Source: an uncultured Clostridia bacterium (GTDB lineage: Bacteria > Bacillota > Clostridia > Christensenellales > Aristaeellaceae). Taken from it: 40,624 nt of DNA. Numbering within the stretch: position 1 is the first letter of the stretch; each line of letters opens with the position of its first letter. The position numbers and the translations under genes are program-made. The notes under the pieces are model-generated. The model saw nothing but the letters and a program-made list of their open reading frames with translations. It searched no databases and was not told where the DNA came from. Below, in pieces: positions 1 through 8,043 of the stretch. The stretch covers positions 1 through 40,624 of the forward strand of contig CAMVEB010000036.1 in assembly GCA_947166385.1 (NCBI GenBank), read 5' to 3'.

Positions 1-45
1 TCGGGCGAGCTTGACTAATATACCAGACCTTGTTCCCTTTGTCAA

Positions 46-78
46 GCACTTTTTTATGTTTTTTTCAGAAAAAAGTGC
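46..78. terminator. Inverted repeat followed by T-rich tract
   Basis: A perfect 10-bp inverted repeat, GCACTTTTTT and AAAAAAGTGC, is separated by 13 bases and followed on the plus strand by a run very rich in T. It could end a transcript entering from the left of the window. The stem is AT-rich and therefore weak. The rest of positions 1-199 shows no gene I can support. Confidence 0.4.
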
Positions 79-232
79 CATTTTTCTTTGTTTTTTCAGG
101 CTTCCGGGATTCTTCCCATATATGGTATCAATCAACGGACAGGACGCTCTATATTTTGTGGACTTTTCTTTTCCTCTCTGATAAGATGATATCGGAAAAA
201 TGGAAAGAAACGTATCCGGAAGGAGAAAAACC

Positions 233-1576
233 TTGCAGAAAAATGATCTTTTGCGTCTCACGGCGGAAAAACTCGGCGCGGAAATGGAAGGCATCTGCCG
301 GTACAACGGCATGCCGGTTTTCGTTCCAGGCCTGCTTCCCGGAGAAAAAACCGAGATCCGGATCGTGAAGACTGAAAAACGATATGCTTTCGGCCGAATG
401 GAAACACCGCCGGCCGTGCCCTCCGCGGACCGCCGGGATCCGGGCTGTCCGGTCTATTCCCGCTGCGGCGGGTGCAGCTGCCGCCATATGAGTTATGCGT
501 CGACCCTGGAAGGAAAAAGACTGCAGGTAAAAGACTGCTTTGAGCGGATCGGAGGTATCTCCCTGGAAGTCCCCGCTGTCCTGGGGATGGAGCATCCCCA
601 GGCCTACCGGAACAAGACTGCTCTGCCGGCCGGAGGGTCTGCCGCGGATCCGGTTCTGGGCTTTTATGCTCCGAGATCCCATACCGTAATCCCTGCTGAC
701 GCCTGTCCCAATGCCATGGAGCCGTCGGGCCAGATTGCTGAAACCTTCCTGCGCTGGATGAAAAGCCATCAACTTGAACCTTACCGGGAGGATCTTCATA
801 CCGGCCTGATCCGCCATCTGGTTATCCGGGTGAACCGGGCCGGGAAGAGCATGGTCACCGTTGCGGCCAACGGCAAAGCCCTGCCCCACAGTGATGAGCT
901 GACGGATCTACTGAAACCCCTGGGCGTTATCAGTCTCTGGCTGAATGAAAACACTCTCCGCACCAATGTAATCCTGTCCGATCGTTTCCATTTATTATAT
1001 GGAAAGAAAACCCTGCCGGATACACTCTGCGGTCTCCGGTTTGAACTGAGTCCCGGTTCTTTTTTCCAGGTAAATCCCGTTCAGACAGAAAAGCTCTATG
1101 CCGCAGCGCTGGATTTTGCTGACCTGAACTCGGATGAAACCCTGTGCGATGTATACTGCGGAGCCGGCACCATCACCCTGGCCACAGCCTCCCGCTGTGC
1201 CCGGGCTGTCGGCATCGAGATCGTTCCTTCGGCTGTGGAAAACGCCCGTGCCAATGCCAAACGCAACAAAATCGGGAACGCTGTTTTCCATGCCGGTCCG
1301 GCGGAAGTCCTGCTTCCCCGCATGGTGCAGGAAGGCCTTCGCTGCGACGCCGTCATCGTGGATCCGCCCCGAAAAGGGCTGGAGCCGTCTGTCATCCATG
1401 CCATTGCCAAAGCCGCTCCTTCCCGGGTGGTTTATGTCTCCTGCAACGTGGCCACCCAAGCCCGGGATGCCGCCCTCTTCCGCGAAGCCGGCTACCAGGC
1501 AGTAAAAGTTCAGCCGGTGGATATGTTCTGCTGGACCTCCGGGATTGAGAACGTGTGTTTATTATCCAGATGTTAG
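233..1576 (+). CDS. rlmD: 23S rRNA (uracil-5-)-methyltransferase, RlmD/RumA family
   Basis: The protein is a SAM-dependent RNA m5U methyltransferase, about 447 residues, the usual family length. The N-terminal 60 residues look like a TRAM RNA-binding domain. A cysteine cluster near residues 72-83 (CPVYSRCGGCSC) matches the [4Fe-4S] site of RumA. The SAM motif DVYCGAGTITLA, the motif IVDPPRKGL and the catalytic-cysteine motif VSCNVAT (Cys about 404) are all present. The frame is open from an ATG at 200, but TTG at 233 has a strong GGAAGGAG seven bases upstream and the ATG has none, so I chose TTG. The exact rRNA target (U1939, U747 or both, as in RlmCD of Bacillota) cannot be told from sequence. 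It is monocistronic and converges on the next gene. Confidence 0.9.
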   Translation: MQKNDLLRLTAEKLGAEMEGICRYNGMPVFVPGLLPGEKTEIRIVKTEKRYAFGRMETPPAVPSADRRDPGCPVYSRCGGCSCRHMSYASTLEGKRLQVKDCFERIGGISLEVPAVLGMEHPQAYRNKTALPAGGSAADPVLGFYAPRSHTVIPADACPNAMEPSGQIAETFLRWMKSHQLEPYREDLHTGLIRHLVIRVNRAGKSMVTVAANGKALPHSDELTDLLKPLGVISLWLNENTLRTNVILSDRFHLLYGKKTLPDTLCGLRFELSPGSFFQVNPVQTEKLYAAALDFADLNSDETLCDVYCGAGTITLATASRCARAVGIEIVPSAVENARANAKRNKIGNAVFHAGPAEVLLPRMVQEGLRCDAVIVDPPRKGLEPSVIHAIAKAAPSRVVYVSCNVATQARDAALFREAGYQAVKVQPVDMFCWTSGIENVCLLSRC

Positions 1577-1649
1577 TCTGTTTGTTCTTCTGATGTTGGT
1601 CCGAACCGGATCTGACACAGGCAGAGGATGTCCTTTTTGACATGGCGAA

Positions 1650-1691
1650 CAGGAAAAATCCGCCCCAAACTTGCGGAGCGGATTTTTCCTG
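1650..1691. terminator. Bidirectional terminator between convergent genes
   Basis: A perfect 14-bp stem (CAGGAAAAATCCGC with its complement, 14-base loop) lies between the ends of the rlmD gene and the minus-strand gene at 1724. The A/T-rich outer half gives U-rich 3' sides in both directions. Confidence 0.8.
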
Positions 1692-1723
1692 TTCTTTCCG
1701 GTTTCCTTCCGGATCACCTGCCT

Positions 1724-3043
1724 TTACTGGGCAGGCGTCGTAGTGGTCATCTGCGGCATCAGCAACATGGAGAAGAGGCCGGCAGCTTCCGGAACCTTTT
1801 GGGTCAGCGTCGTTAACAGCTTGGTAAGGCCGTTTGTCATGAAATCAGTCATCAGGCCGGAAGAGGCTTCACTCTCTCCGCTCATCAGCTCTTCCAGGGA
1901 CATCACAGTCTTCTCGCCCGTTTCCATGGAAATGGTGCGCTCCCCGTCAGCGGAAACAATCACGGCTATGTTCAGCAGCGGCTTTTCGGGATCCATGAAG
2001 AAGAGGCTGCAGATATACATGGAAGGTTCGCCTTCCATGATCGCGAAATCTGCTCCGATGTACAGTTCTCCCTGTGCGTAAGCAATATGGAATCCGTTTT
2101 CAATCTTGCTGAACCCAATCACCATGCCCGTCTCACGATCGGTGACGGTCATGGTCATTTCCTGTTCTCCCTTGCTGAGCATGGTATACTCATAGGAAGC
2201 TTCTTCCTTCCCTTCGTAGAAGGCTTTACCGATCATGTAGAAGTATCCGGTTTCGGAATTCATGTAGTATTCCACATTTGCCGTATCCGGGAAATGTGAT
2301 TCAAACTCAGCCAGGCCTTCCTTGATCGAATCAGCGCTCAGGTTGGCGCCGCCCATCATCTGGCCATACTGCTGGATCATGCCAATGAACTGCTCATCCT
2401 TCACGATATCCTCGGACAGCTGTTTGAAAGCTTCCCGGATCTTGGGCATATCCACGGTCATCGGAAGCATCGTGTCAAACTTGGTTTCCTCAAACTCATA
2501 CTCGCCGGACACGGCTTCTCCCGGAACAAGCGCGGTCGTGAAGGTCTGAACAAAACTGCCGATCGAGGTCTGCAGGGATTCCGAAATGAGATTTGAGAAA
2601 TCCATGCCGCCTTCAGCACCGACGCCGCCCATCCCCAGCATAGGCATCATGTTCTGCATGGCGCCCTGCATCAATGTCTGAATCGTCTCCGCTTTCGCTG
2701 TCAGCACATAGCTCGGAATCAGGTTGCTGACCAGGGTCAGGCTGCCTTCATCATTCGTTGCAAAGCCTACAGACAGCGCTTCCTCTCCGTCCAGGGTCAG
2801 ATCAACCTGGCCGCCGTCTTCCACGGTGGTCACCTGAACGCCCAGCGCATTGATCAGCGCCAGAACGGCACGGATCGTTCCCTGCTGATCTTCCGGAATA
2901 CCCAGATTGGTGAACAGGCCATCCATCGCTTCCCCGTTCACTTCCAGCTTCACGGTCACTGTTCCGGCAAACGCAGCCGCGCAGGTCAGCATCATCACCA
3001 GTGCCACTGTCAAGGCCAGCAGTTTTTTCATTTTGCTTTTCAT
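1724..3043 (-). CDS. Secreted protein of unknown function
   Basis: I do not recognise this 439-residue protein. It begins with a clear Sec signal peptide (MKSKMKKLLALTVALVMMLTCAAAFA, written here only as its type: basic start, about 17 hydrophobic residues, AFA cleavage site). There is no lipobox at the cleavage site, so a released or loosely held extracellular protein is likely. The mature part is acidic, Met/Glu-rich, and has segments that read like beta-strands (for example YEFEETKFDTMLPM, VEYYMNSETGYFYMIGK), reminiscent of extracellular proteins of unknown function in gut Bacillota. A GGAGGTG site sits about nine bases before the ATG. It appears to be transcribed alone from its own promoter. 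Confidence 0.75.
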   Translation of the reverse strand: MKSKMKKLLALTVALVMMLTCAAAFAGTVTVKLEVNGEAMDGLFTNLGIPEDQQGTIRAVLALINALGVQVTTVEDGGQVDLTLDGEEALSVGFATNDEGSLTLVSNLIPSYVLTAKAETIQTLMQGAMQNMMPMLGMGGVGAEGGMDFSNLISESLQTSIGSFVQTFTTALVPGEAVSGEYEFEETKFDTMLPMTVDMPKIREAFKQLSEDIVKDEQFIGMIQQYGQMMGGANLSADSIKEGLAEFESHFPDTANVEYYMNSETGYFYMIGKAFYEGKEEASYEYTMLSKGEQEMTMTVTDRETGMVIGFSKIENGFHIAYAQGELYIGADFAIMEGEPSMYICSLFFMDPEKPLLNIAVIVSADGERTISMETGEKTVMSLEELMSGESEASSGLMTDFMTNGLTKLLTTLTQKVPEAAGLFSMLLMPQMTTTTPAQ

Positions 3044-3085
3044 CTTGAAAATACACCTCCGTTGTTTTGTTTCCCGAGTGAATCA

Positions 3086-3091
3086 ATTATA
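3086..3091 (-). promoter_or_regulatory. Probable -10 box of the secreted-protein gene
   Basis: A perfect TATAAT is found on the minus strand 43 bases upstream of the start codon at 3043. No good -35 box is visible 16-18 bases further up, so the promoter call rests on the -10 alone. Confidence 0.45.
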
Positions 3092-3210
3092 TCGTAATTC
3101 TTTCCGAAAGTACAGTCTTTCCGACTGAACAAGTCATTTTTGACGTCTGAACGGTTCATTTTCTGTTCCGGATGGTTTTCTTCCGCTTTCCGCCTGCTCC
3201 CGAGATACAA

Positions 3211-3224
3211 ATCTCCCGGGAAAT
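3211..3224. other. Noc-box-like palindrome
   Basis: ATCTCCCGGGAAAT matches the Bacillus nucleoid-occlusion (Noc) site ATTTCCCGGGAAAT at 13 of 14 positions. It lies in the leader of the DUF1015 gene. One copy in 40 kb with no noc gene in view is weak evidence. Confidence 0.2.
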
Positions 3225-3263
3225 ATGTTATCATAGAGCATCGGATAAAGGAGGAATCTGACC

Positions 3264-4520
3264 ATGTCATTTGATCGAATCGGCATCCGTCCGTCTCGGA
3301 TCCTGCTGCCCGCCCCCGGCGTGAAGCCGGAAACCTGGGCCTGCATCGCCTGCGACCAGTACACATCCGAGCCGGAATACTGGGAGAAGGCTTATGAAAC
3401 CGCCGGAAGCGCGCCCTCCGCCCTCCGGCTGATCCTGCCGGAATATAACCTGAAAAACAGCGACCGGCTGATCCCCGCCATCCATGAGACCATGGCCCGC
3501 TATCTGCGGGAAGGCCTCCTGGTCCCCGCGGTAGATCCCGGCTTCATTCTCTGCGAGAGGAGCGTTCCCGCCGGCCGGCGGCTCGGCCTCGTGTGCGCGG
3601 TGGATCTGGAACAGTATTCCTTTGAAAAAGGTTCTCTTCCGCTCGTCCGCCCCACAGAGCAGACCATCGCTTCCCGCCTGCCTCCCCGGCTGGTAATCCG
3701 CCGCGGCGCACCGGTGGAGCTGACGCATATCATGATCCTGATAGATGATCCGGACCGGACGGTTCTGGAACCTCTGCAGGCCAAGAAAAACGCTCTGCGA
3801 AAGCTGTATGATTTCGACCTCATGATGAACGGCGGGCACCTTTCCGGCTGGGCTGTGGACCAGGCAGAAGACCTGCGGCATGTCGAAGATTCCCTGTCCC
3901 GGCTGCTGGATACCCTCGGGGCGGATCCCCTGCTGCTGGCTGTCGGCGACGGCAACCATTCCCTAGCAACCGCCAAGGCATACTGGAATGAAATCCGGGA
4001 ATCCCTCCCCGAAGCGAAGCGGGCCGACCACCCCGCACGCTTCGCTCTGTGTGAAATCGTGAATATTCATGATCCCGCCCTGCTCTTTGAGCCTATCCAC
4101 CGGATCCTCACCGGCACAGACCAGAAAGCACTGACAGACGCCTGGCGGGAATATGCAGCCGCCCGCGGCATGACCCTCTCGGCTTCCGGCGAAGGCCACC
4201 GGTTTACCGTTGTCTCCTCAGAAGACGAAGAAACGCTGACCGTCAGGAATCCCGAAGGCGCGATTCCCTGTGAGACCATCCAAAAATTCCTCGATGATTT
4301 TCTTGCCCGTCATCCGGAATCGGAAATCGATTTCATCCACGGGGAACAGTCCCTGCGAACCCTGGCGCAGGCTCCCGGCGCCGTCGGTTTCCTCCTCCCG
4401 GAAATTGACAAGCATTCTTTTTTCACCGATGTGAAGACGCTCGGCGTTCTTCCGCGGAAAACCTTCTCCATGGGCGAAGCGGATGAAAAGCGTTTCTATA
4501 TGGAAGCAAAGGAAATATAA
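3264..4520 (+). CDS. DUF1015 family protein
   Basis: A 418-residue protein of the DUF1015 family (COG4198), whose biochemical role is not established. The N-terminus carries the family signature ACDQYTSEPEYWE near residues 33-45, and the strongly conserved motif VGDGNHSLATAKAYW lies near residue 227. The end has the family-typical HSFFTDVKTLGVLPRKTFSMG. Length is normal. The start ATG is eleven bases after AAAGGAGG. The gene stands alone between a divergent neighbour and a terminator. In some genomes the family sits near serine or phosphoglycerate metabolism genes, but nothing in this window supports such a role. Confidence 0.88.
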   Translation: MSFDRIGIRPSRILLPAPGVKPETWACIACDQYTSEPEYWEKAYETAGSAPSALRLILPEYNLKNSDRLIPAIHETMARYLREGLLVPAVDPGFILCERSVPAGRRLGLVCAVDLEQYSFEKGSLPLVRPTEQTIASRLPPRLVIRRGAPVELTHIMILIDDPDRTVLEPLQAKKNALRKLYDFDLMMNGGHLSGWAVDQAEDLRHVEDSLSRLLDTLGADPLLLAVGDGNHSLATAKAYWNEIRESLPEAKRADHPARFALCEIVNIHDPALLFEPIHRILTGTDQKALTDAWREYAAARGMTLSASGEGHRFTVVSSEDEETLTVRNPEGAIPCETIQKFLDDFLARHPESEIDFIHGEQSLRTLAQAPGAVGFLLPEIDKHSFFTDVKTLGVLPRKTFSMGEADEKRFYMEAKEI

Positions 4521-4536
4521 TGTTTCACGTGAAACA
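4521..4536. other. parS: parS centromere site 1
   Basis: TGTTTCACGTGAAACA is a perfect 16-bp palindrome and fits the Bacillus ParB-binding consensus TGTTNCACGTGAAACA. It begins directly after the last base of the DUF1015 stop codon. An identical site lies at 17882. ParB-bound parS sites cluster around replication origins, in line with dnaN, recF and DnaA boxes nearby. Confidence 0.85.
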
Positions 4537-4568
4537 GCAGTCCCTCCGGATCGCACCGGAGGGACTGC
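4537..4568. terminator. Bidirectional terminator after DUF1015 gene
   Basis: A perfect 13-bp GC-rich stem (GCAGTCCCTCCGG and complement) with a 6-base loop is followed by TTCTTTGT. It separates the convergent DUF1015 and S24-regulator genes and abuts the parS site. Confidence 0.85.
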
Positions 4569-4585
4569 TTCTTTGTATCATGTTT

Positions 4586-5323
4586 TTATCCCAGTTCAAA
4601 GGTCACCTGTACACAGCGGGCCAGAAATCCGATCTCGCTGATAGCGGCGGTTTCCGCTTCATACTCCCGGTCGTAGGATTGCAGCATGACCTGCCGGTCA
4701 TCCAGGACCTTGATTTTCCGCAGGTATCGATGCTCCTTATAATTCAGCAGCATAATCGCACCGTCCACCGGACTCTGAGCCGGCACCGTCAGCACGATAT
4801 CCCCCCGGTGGATCCGGAATCCGCGCATGCTGTCATCCGGCGCCAGATAGAAGAAAACCTTCTCGGGGTTCGCGCCTTCAATCCGTCCGTTTTCCACGGG
4901 CACCAGCTTGTAACTCACCGGCTTCATAACTGCATTCATCACCGGAACCCGCTTCAGCACACTCTGCAGCGCGTCCAGCCAGACACTACCGGCAATCCCT
5001 TCCTCTTCCTCCCGGGTCGAGGCCGCCAGTTCCGCTTCCTTCCGCTCCGGCTTCCTGGCCGCGGCGACAGCCGCCATCCGGGGCTGTACCTGGGCCAGAT
5101 CCACCGTTGCCGCGATATCATCCAGCGTGAATTCCGCTTCGTTCTGCTGTTTCAGACCAATGGTTTTCAGGATCCGCCGGGCCTGATCATCCGCGATGAT
5201 CCGTGTTCCCGCCTCAACTGCCATAAGGTAGCTTTCACTGACGCCGCACTTTTTCGCCACCTGTTTGGGGGTCAGCTTCTGCCGGATCCGCTCTGTGCGG
5301 ATCAGATCTCCCAGTCTGCTCAT
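4586..5323 (-). CDS. XRE-family regulator with LexA/S24-like C-terminal domain
   Basis: A 245-residue protein with an N-terminal helix-turn-helix of the XRE type (residues about 3-55, KQVAKKCGVSESYLMAVEAG), a charged linker of about 70 residues, and a C-terminal domain resembling the LexA/CI peptidase S24 fold: PDDSMRGFRIHRGDIVLT carries the nucleophile-type Ser, and GAIMLLNYKEHRYLRKIKV aligns with the segment bearing the catalytic Lys. By eye that Lys position is an Arg (YLRK where LexA has TVKR), so self-cleavage is doubtful. The ATG at 5323 has AGGAGA upstream. It starts only 30 bases after livF ends and is likely cotranscribed with the liv operon; whether it regulates that operon is inference. 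The function could also be stress sensing without cleavage. Confidence 0.8.
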   Translation of the reverse strand: MSRLGDLIRTERIRQKLTPKQVAKKCGVSESYLMAVEAGTRIIADDQARRILKTIGLKQQNEAEFTLDDIAATVDLAQVQPRMAAVAAARKPERKEAELAASTREEEEGIAGSVWLDALQSVLKRVPVMNAVMKPVSYKLVPVENGRIEGANPEKVFFYLAPDDSMRGFRIHRGDIVLTVPAQSPVDGAIMLLNYKEHRYLRKIKVLDDRQVMLQSYDREYEAETAAISEIGFLARCVQVTFELG

Positions 5324-5353
5324 GGTTCTCTCTCCTGTGTCTCATGTTCCCGG

Positions 5354-6076
5354 TTATGATTTGCTTGTCTTGCCCAGATAGGCCTCCTGGATCGCCGTGC
5401 TGGCCAACAGCTCTTCGCCGGTGCCGCTCATGGTGATCCGACCGGTCTCCAGCACATAGGCATAGTCGCAGGCATGCAGCGCGGCATTGGCGTTCTGTTC
5501 AATCAACAGCACCGTCATGCCTGTACCCTTCAGCGTCTGGATAATTTTGAAAATATCCTTTACCACCAGCGGCGCCAGACCCAGGCTGGGTTCGTCCATC
5601 ATGATGACCTTCGGACGGGTCATCACCGCTCGCCCCACCGCCAGCATCTGCTGCTCACCGCCGGACAGAGTGCCAGCCAGCTGCCAGGAACGCTCCTGGA
5701 GTCGGGGGAAAAGCTGGTATACATACTGGATATCCTCTTCGATGACTTCCTTGTCCTTTCGCAGATAAGCGCCGATCCGCAGATTCTCAAGCACTGTCAG
5801 GTTGGCGAAAACGCGCCGTCCTTCCGGCACCAGCGCAATGCCTGTTTCCACGATCTTCTGGGTACCGAAATCGGTAATATCCCGGCCCTCATAATAGATC
5901 CGGCCGCTCTTGGGCGCCACCAGTCCGGAAATCGTCCGCAGCGTGGTGCTTTTTCCGGCACCGTTGGCCCCAATCAGCGTTACAATCTTTCCCTGATCCA
6001 CATCAAAGGAAATCCCCTTCAGCGCTTCAATGCCGCCGTAGGAAACCACCAGATCCGTCACTTTCAGCAGGCTCAT
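5354..6076 (-). CDS. livF: Branched-chain amino acid ABC transporter ATPase LivF
   Basis: The second cytoplasmic ATPase of a LIV-type importer, 240 residues, normal length. Walker A is GANGAGKST (about residues 36-44), the signature is LSGGEQQ, Walker B is VIMMDEPSLGL, and the switch segment is VLLIEQNANAAL, typical of LivF. Its ATG overlaps the livG stop codon (ATGA), indicating translational coupling. It is the last transporter gene of the livK-H-M-G-F operon. Substrate could be leucine/isoleucine/valine or, as in some relatives, amides or urea; sequence alone does not settle it. Confidence 0.93.
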   Translation of the reverse strand: MSLLKVTDLVVSYGGIEALKGISFDVDQGKIVTLIGANGAGKSTTLRTISGLVAPKSGRIYYEGRDITDFGTQKIVETGIALVPEGRRVFANLTVLENLRIGAYLRKDKEVIEEDIQYVYQLFPRLQERSWQLAGTLSGGEQQMLAVGRAVMTRPKVIMMDEPSLGLAPLVVKDIFKIIQTLKGTGMTVLLIEQNANAALHACDYAYVLETGRITMSGTGEELLASTAIQEAYLGKTSKS

Positions 6077-6927
6077 TCCTCTTCCACCCCCAGATAGGCC
6101 GCAATAACGACCGGATTCTTCTGGATTTCCTCCGGCGTTCCTTCGGCAATCTGCCTGCCGAAGTCCAGCACGTAGATCCTGTCGGAAATATCCATGACCA
6201 GGTTCATATGGTGCTCAATCATGAACACCGTCAGGTTGAAGCGGTTTTTGATATCGACAATGAAACTGCCCAGTTCGTCTGTTTCCTGCGGGTTCATGCC
6301 GGCGGCCGGCTCATCCAGCAACAGCAGTGTAGGTTCCGTCGCCAATGCCCGGGCGATTTCCAGCCGGCGCTGTTTACCGTAAGGCAGAGAGGTGGCCAGT
6401 TCTTTTCCTTCCTCCGCCAGGCCGACGATCTCCAGCAGGTTCCAGGCTTTTTCCCGGTTTGCCTTTTCTTCCTTCGCGTTGAGGCGGAACGTCGCGGTAA
6501 ACATATTGCTGTTTCGCCGCAGATGTGTACCGATCAGCACGTTCTCAAAAGCGGTCTGGCTTTTGAACAGACGGATATTCTGGAAGGTACGGGCAATGCC
6601 CATATGGGTAATCCTGTCCGGTGTATGGGCCACCGGTTTTTTCTCCCTGTACAGGTCGCCGTTGATCCCCGCGTACTGCTTGACCATCTTTCCCTGGGGA
6701 TGGTTGACCACAATGGGTTCCCCGTGGAAATAAACAATTCCGTTGGTCGGCTCATACACACCGGTAATGCAGTTAAAGGCAGTGGTTTTTCCGGCGCCGT
6801 TGGGGCCGATGAGCGCAACGATCTCGCCCTGGTTGACTTCCAGAGAAAGATTGTTGATCGCCACCACGCCGCCGAACTGCATGGTGATATTTTCCAATTT
6901 CAGAACGTTGTTCCGGTTCTCACTCAT
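6073..6927 (-). CDS. livG: Branched-chain amino acid ABC transporter ATPase LivG
   Basis: The first ATPase of the LIV importer, 284 residues. Walker A GPNGAGKTT lies near residues 40-48; the LivG-type signature LPYGKQRRLEIARAL replaces the usual LSGGQ, as is normal for LivG; Walker B is LLLLDEPAAGMNP. The segment between Walker A and the signature is longer than in LivF, also typical of LivG. It overlaps livM upstream and livF downstream by four bases each, so the three are translated as a coupled set. Confidence 0.93.
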   Translation of the reverse strand: MSENRNNVLKLENITMQFGGVVAINNLSLEVNQGEIVALIGPNGAGKTTAFNCITGVYEPTNGIVYFHGEPIVVNHPQGKMVKQYAGINGDLYREKKPVAHTPDRITHMGIARTFQNIRLFKSQTAFENVLIGTHLRRNSNMFTATFRLNAKEEKANREKAWNLLEIVGLAEEGKELATSLPYGKQRRLEIARALATEPTLLLLDEPAAGMNPQETDELGSFIVDIKNRFNLTVFMIEHHMNLVMDISDRIYVLDFGRQIAEGTPEEIQKNPVVIAAYLGVEEE

Positions 6928-8033
6928 TTCTTCCGCCTCCCTTCCGATTTCATCCTCCGGGACAGCAGGTCAGGCAGCTCCTTGTCCCCCATGATCCCGC
7001 GGCGGAAGAACAGCACCACAATCATGATGATGACGGAGAAGACCACCAGGCGGAAACCGTTTCGCAGCAGCGGAACCTCAAATGTTCCGATCATCTGTTT
7101 CTCATCGAGGAACCGCAGCCACCATTCGCTGCAGGCCACAAAAAGGAAGGAACTGAGCACGCTGCCCGTTACGGATCCGATTCCGCCGATCACGACGATC
7201 AGCAGGATCTCATAGGTCATGGCCGAAGTAAAACTCTTGGCCTGCACTGTTGTCTGGTACATGGCCAGCATCGCGCCGCCCACCCCCGCGAAGAAGGAAG
7301 AAACGCAGAACGCGAGCCGTTTGTGATGCGCCAGGTTAATGCCCATCGCCTCCGCGGCCACTTCATCATCCCGGATCGCTTTCAGAGCCCGTCCGTAGCT
7401 GGAGTTGATCAGCAGCACGATCAGCAGGATACAGACCCCTGCCATGAGAAAGGGAATCAGTGTCGAAAGATAGACCGTTACATTTCCCTGCCCGTCCCTG
7501 ATATTGAAATCGTTAAAAGACGGAAAAGAGCGGAGCATATTGGAACCGTTGGTAATCGGACCCAGCCCGTTCCACTGGAAAATCGCGCGAATAATCTCCG
7601 CAAATCCCAGCGTGGCGATGGCCAGGTAGTCGCTCTTCAGCCGCAGCACCGGCAGACCGATCAGGAAAGCAAAGAATGCTGCCGCCAGGCCAGCCAGAAT
7701 CATGGCCACAATCACCGGTACCGTAAACTGAATCATTCCGCCGTCAAAGTACTGGTATACCGATGCCCGCTGGGCAATCGGGATGGTAAAGATCCCGTAC
7801 ATGTAAGCGCCAACCAGCATAAAACCCGCCTGGCCCAGGGAAAAGATGCCCGTAAACCCGTTCAGCAGGTTCATAGAGACCGCCACCAGCGCATAGGTCG
7901 CGCCTTTTTTCAGCACCGTAAAGAGCATGGAGTTCGCCGGCAGCGTCTGTTCCGCGATAAACACTGCAACGTAGATAGCAGCCACCAGCACAAGGGTGAT
8001 GATCATCGGTGTTTTTGATTTTTTCTGATTCAT
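6924..8033 (-). CDS. livM: Branched-chain amino acid ABC transporter permease LivM
   Basis: An integral membrane permease of about 369 residues with roughly nine hydrophobic segments. The motif GINLAHHKRLAFCVSSFFAG near the middle of the C-terminal half is the EAA-like coupling region of LivM, and NLLNGFTGIFSLGQAGFM is the conserved N-terminal family segment. The frame opens at a GTG (8042), but GAGGTG lies across that codon and six bases before the ATG at 8033, so the ATG is preferred. It follows livH after ten bases. Confidence 0.9.
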   Translation of the reverse strand: MNQKKSKTPMIITLVLVAAIYVAVFIAEQTLPANSMLFTVLKKGATYALVAVSMNLLNGFTGIFSLGQAGFMLVGAYMYGIFTIPIAQRASVYQYFDGGMIQFTVPVIVAMILAGLAAAFFAFLIGLPVLRLKSDYLAIATLGFAEIIRAIFQWNGLGPITNGSNMLRSFPSFNDFNIRDGQGNVTVYLSTLIPFLMAGVCILLIVLLINSSYGRALKAIRDDEVAAEAMGINLAHHKRLAFCVSSFFAGVGGAMLAMYQTTVQAKSFTSAMTYEILLIVVIGGIGSVTGSVLSSFLFVACSEWWLRFLDEKQMIGTFEVPLLRNGFRLVVFSVIIMIVVLFFRRGIMGDKELPDLLSRRMKSEGRRKK

Positions 8034-8043
8034 TCCGCTCACC

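Noticed and set aside
4520..5359. Plus-strand frame of 279 codons starting in the parS site
   Set aside because: Its ATG is an accident of the parS palindrome, it passes through a terminator stem, and it is antisense to the S24 regulator.
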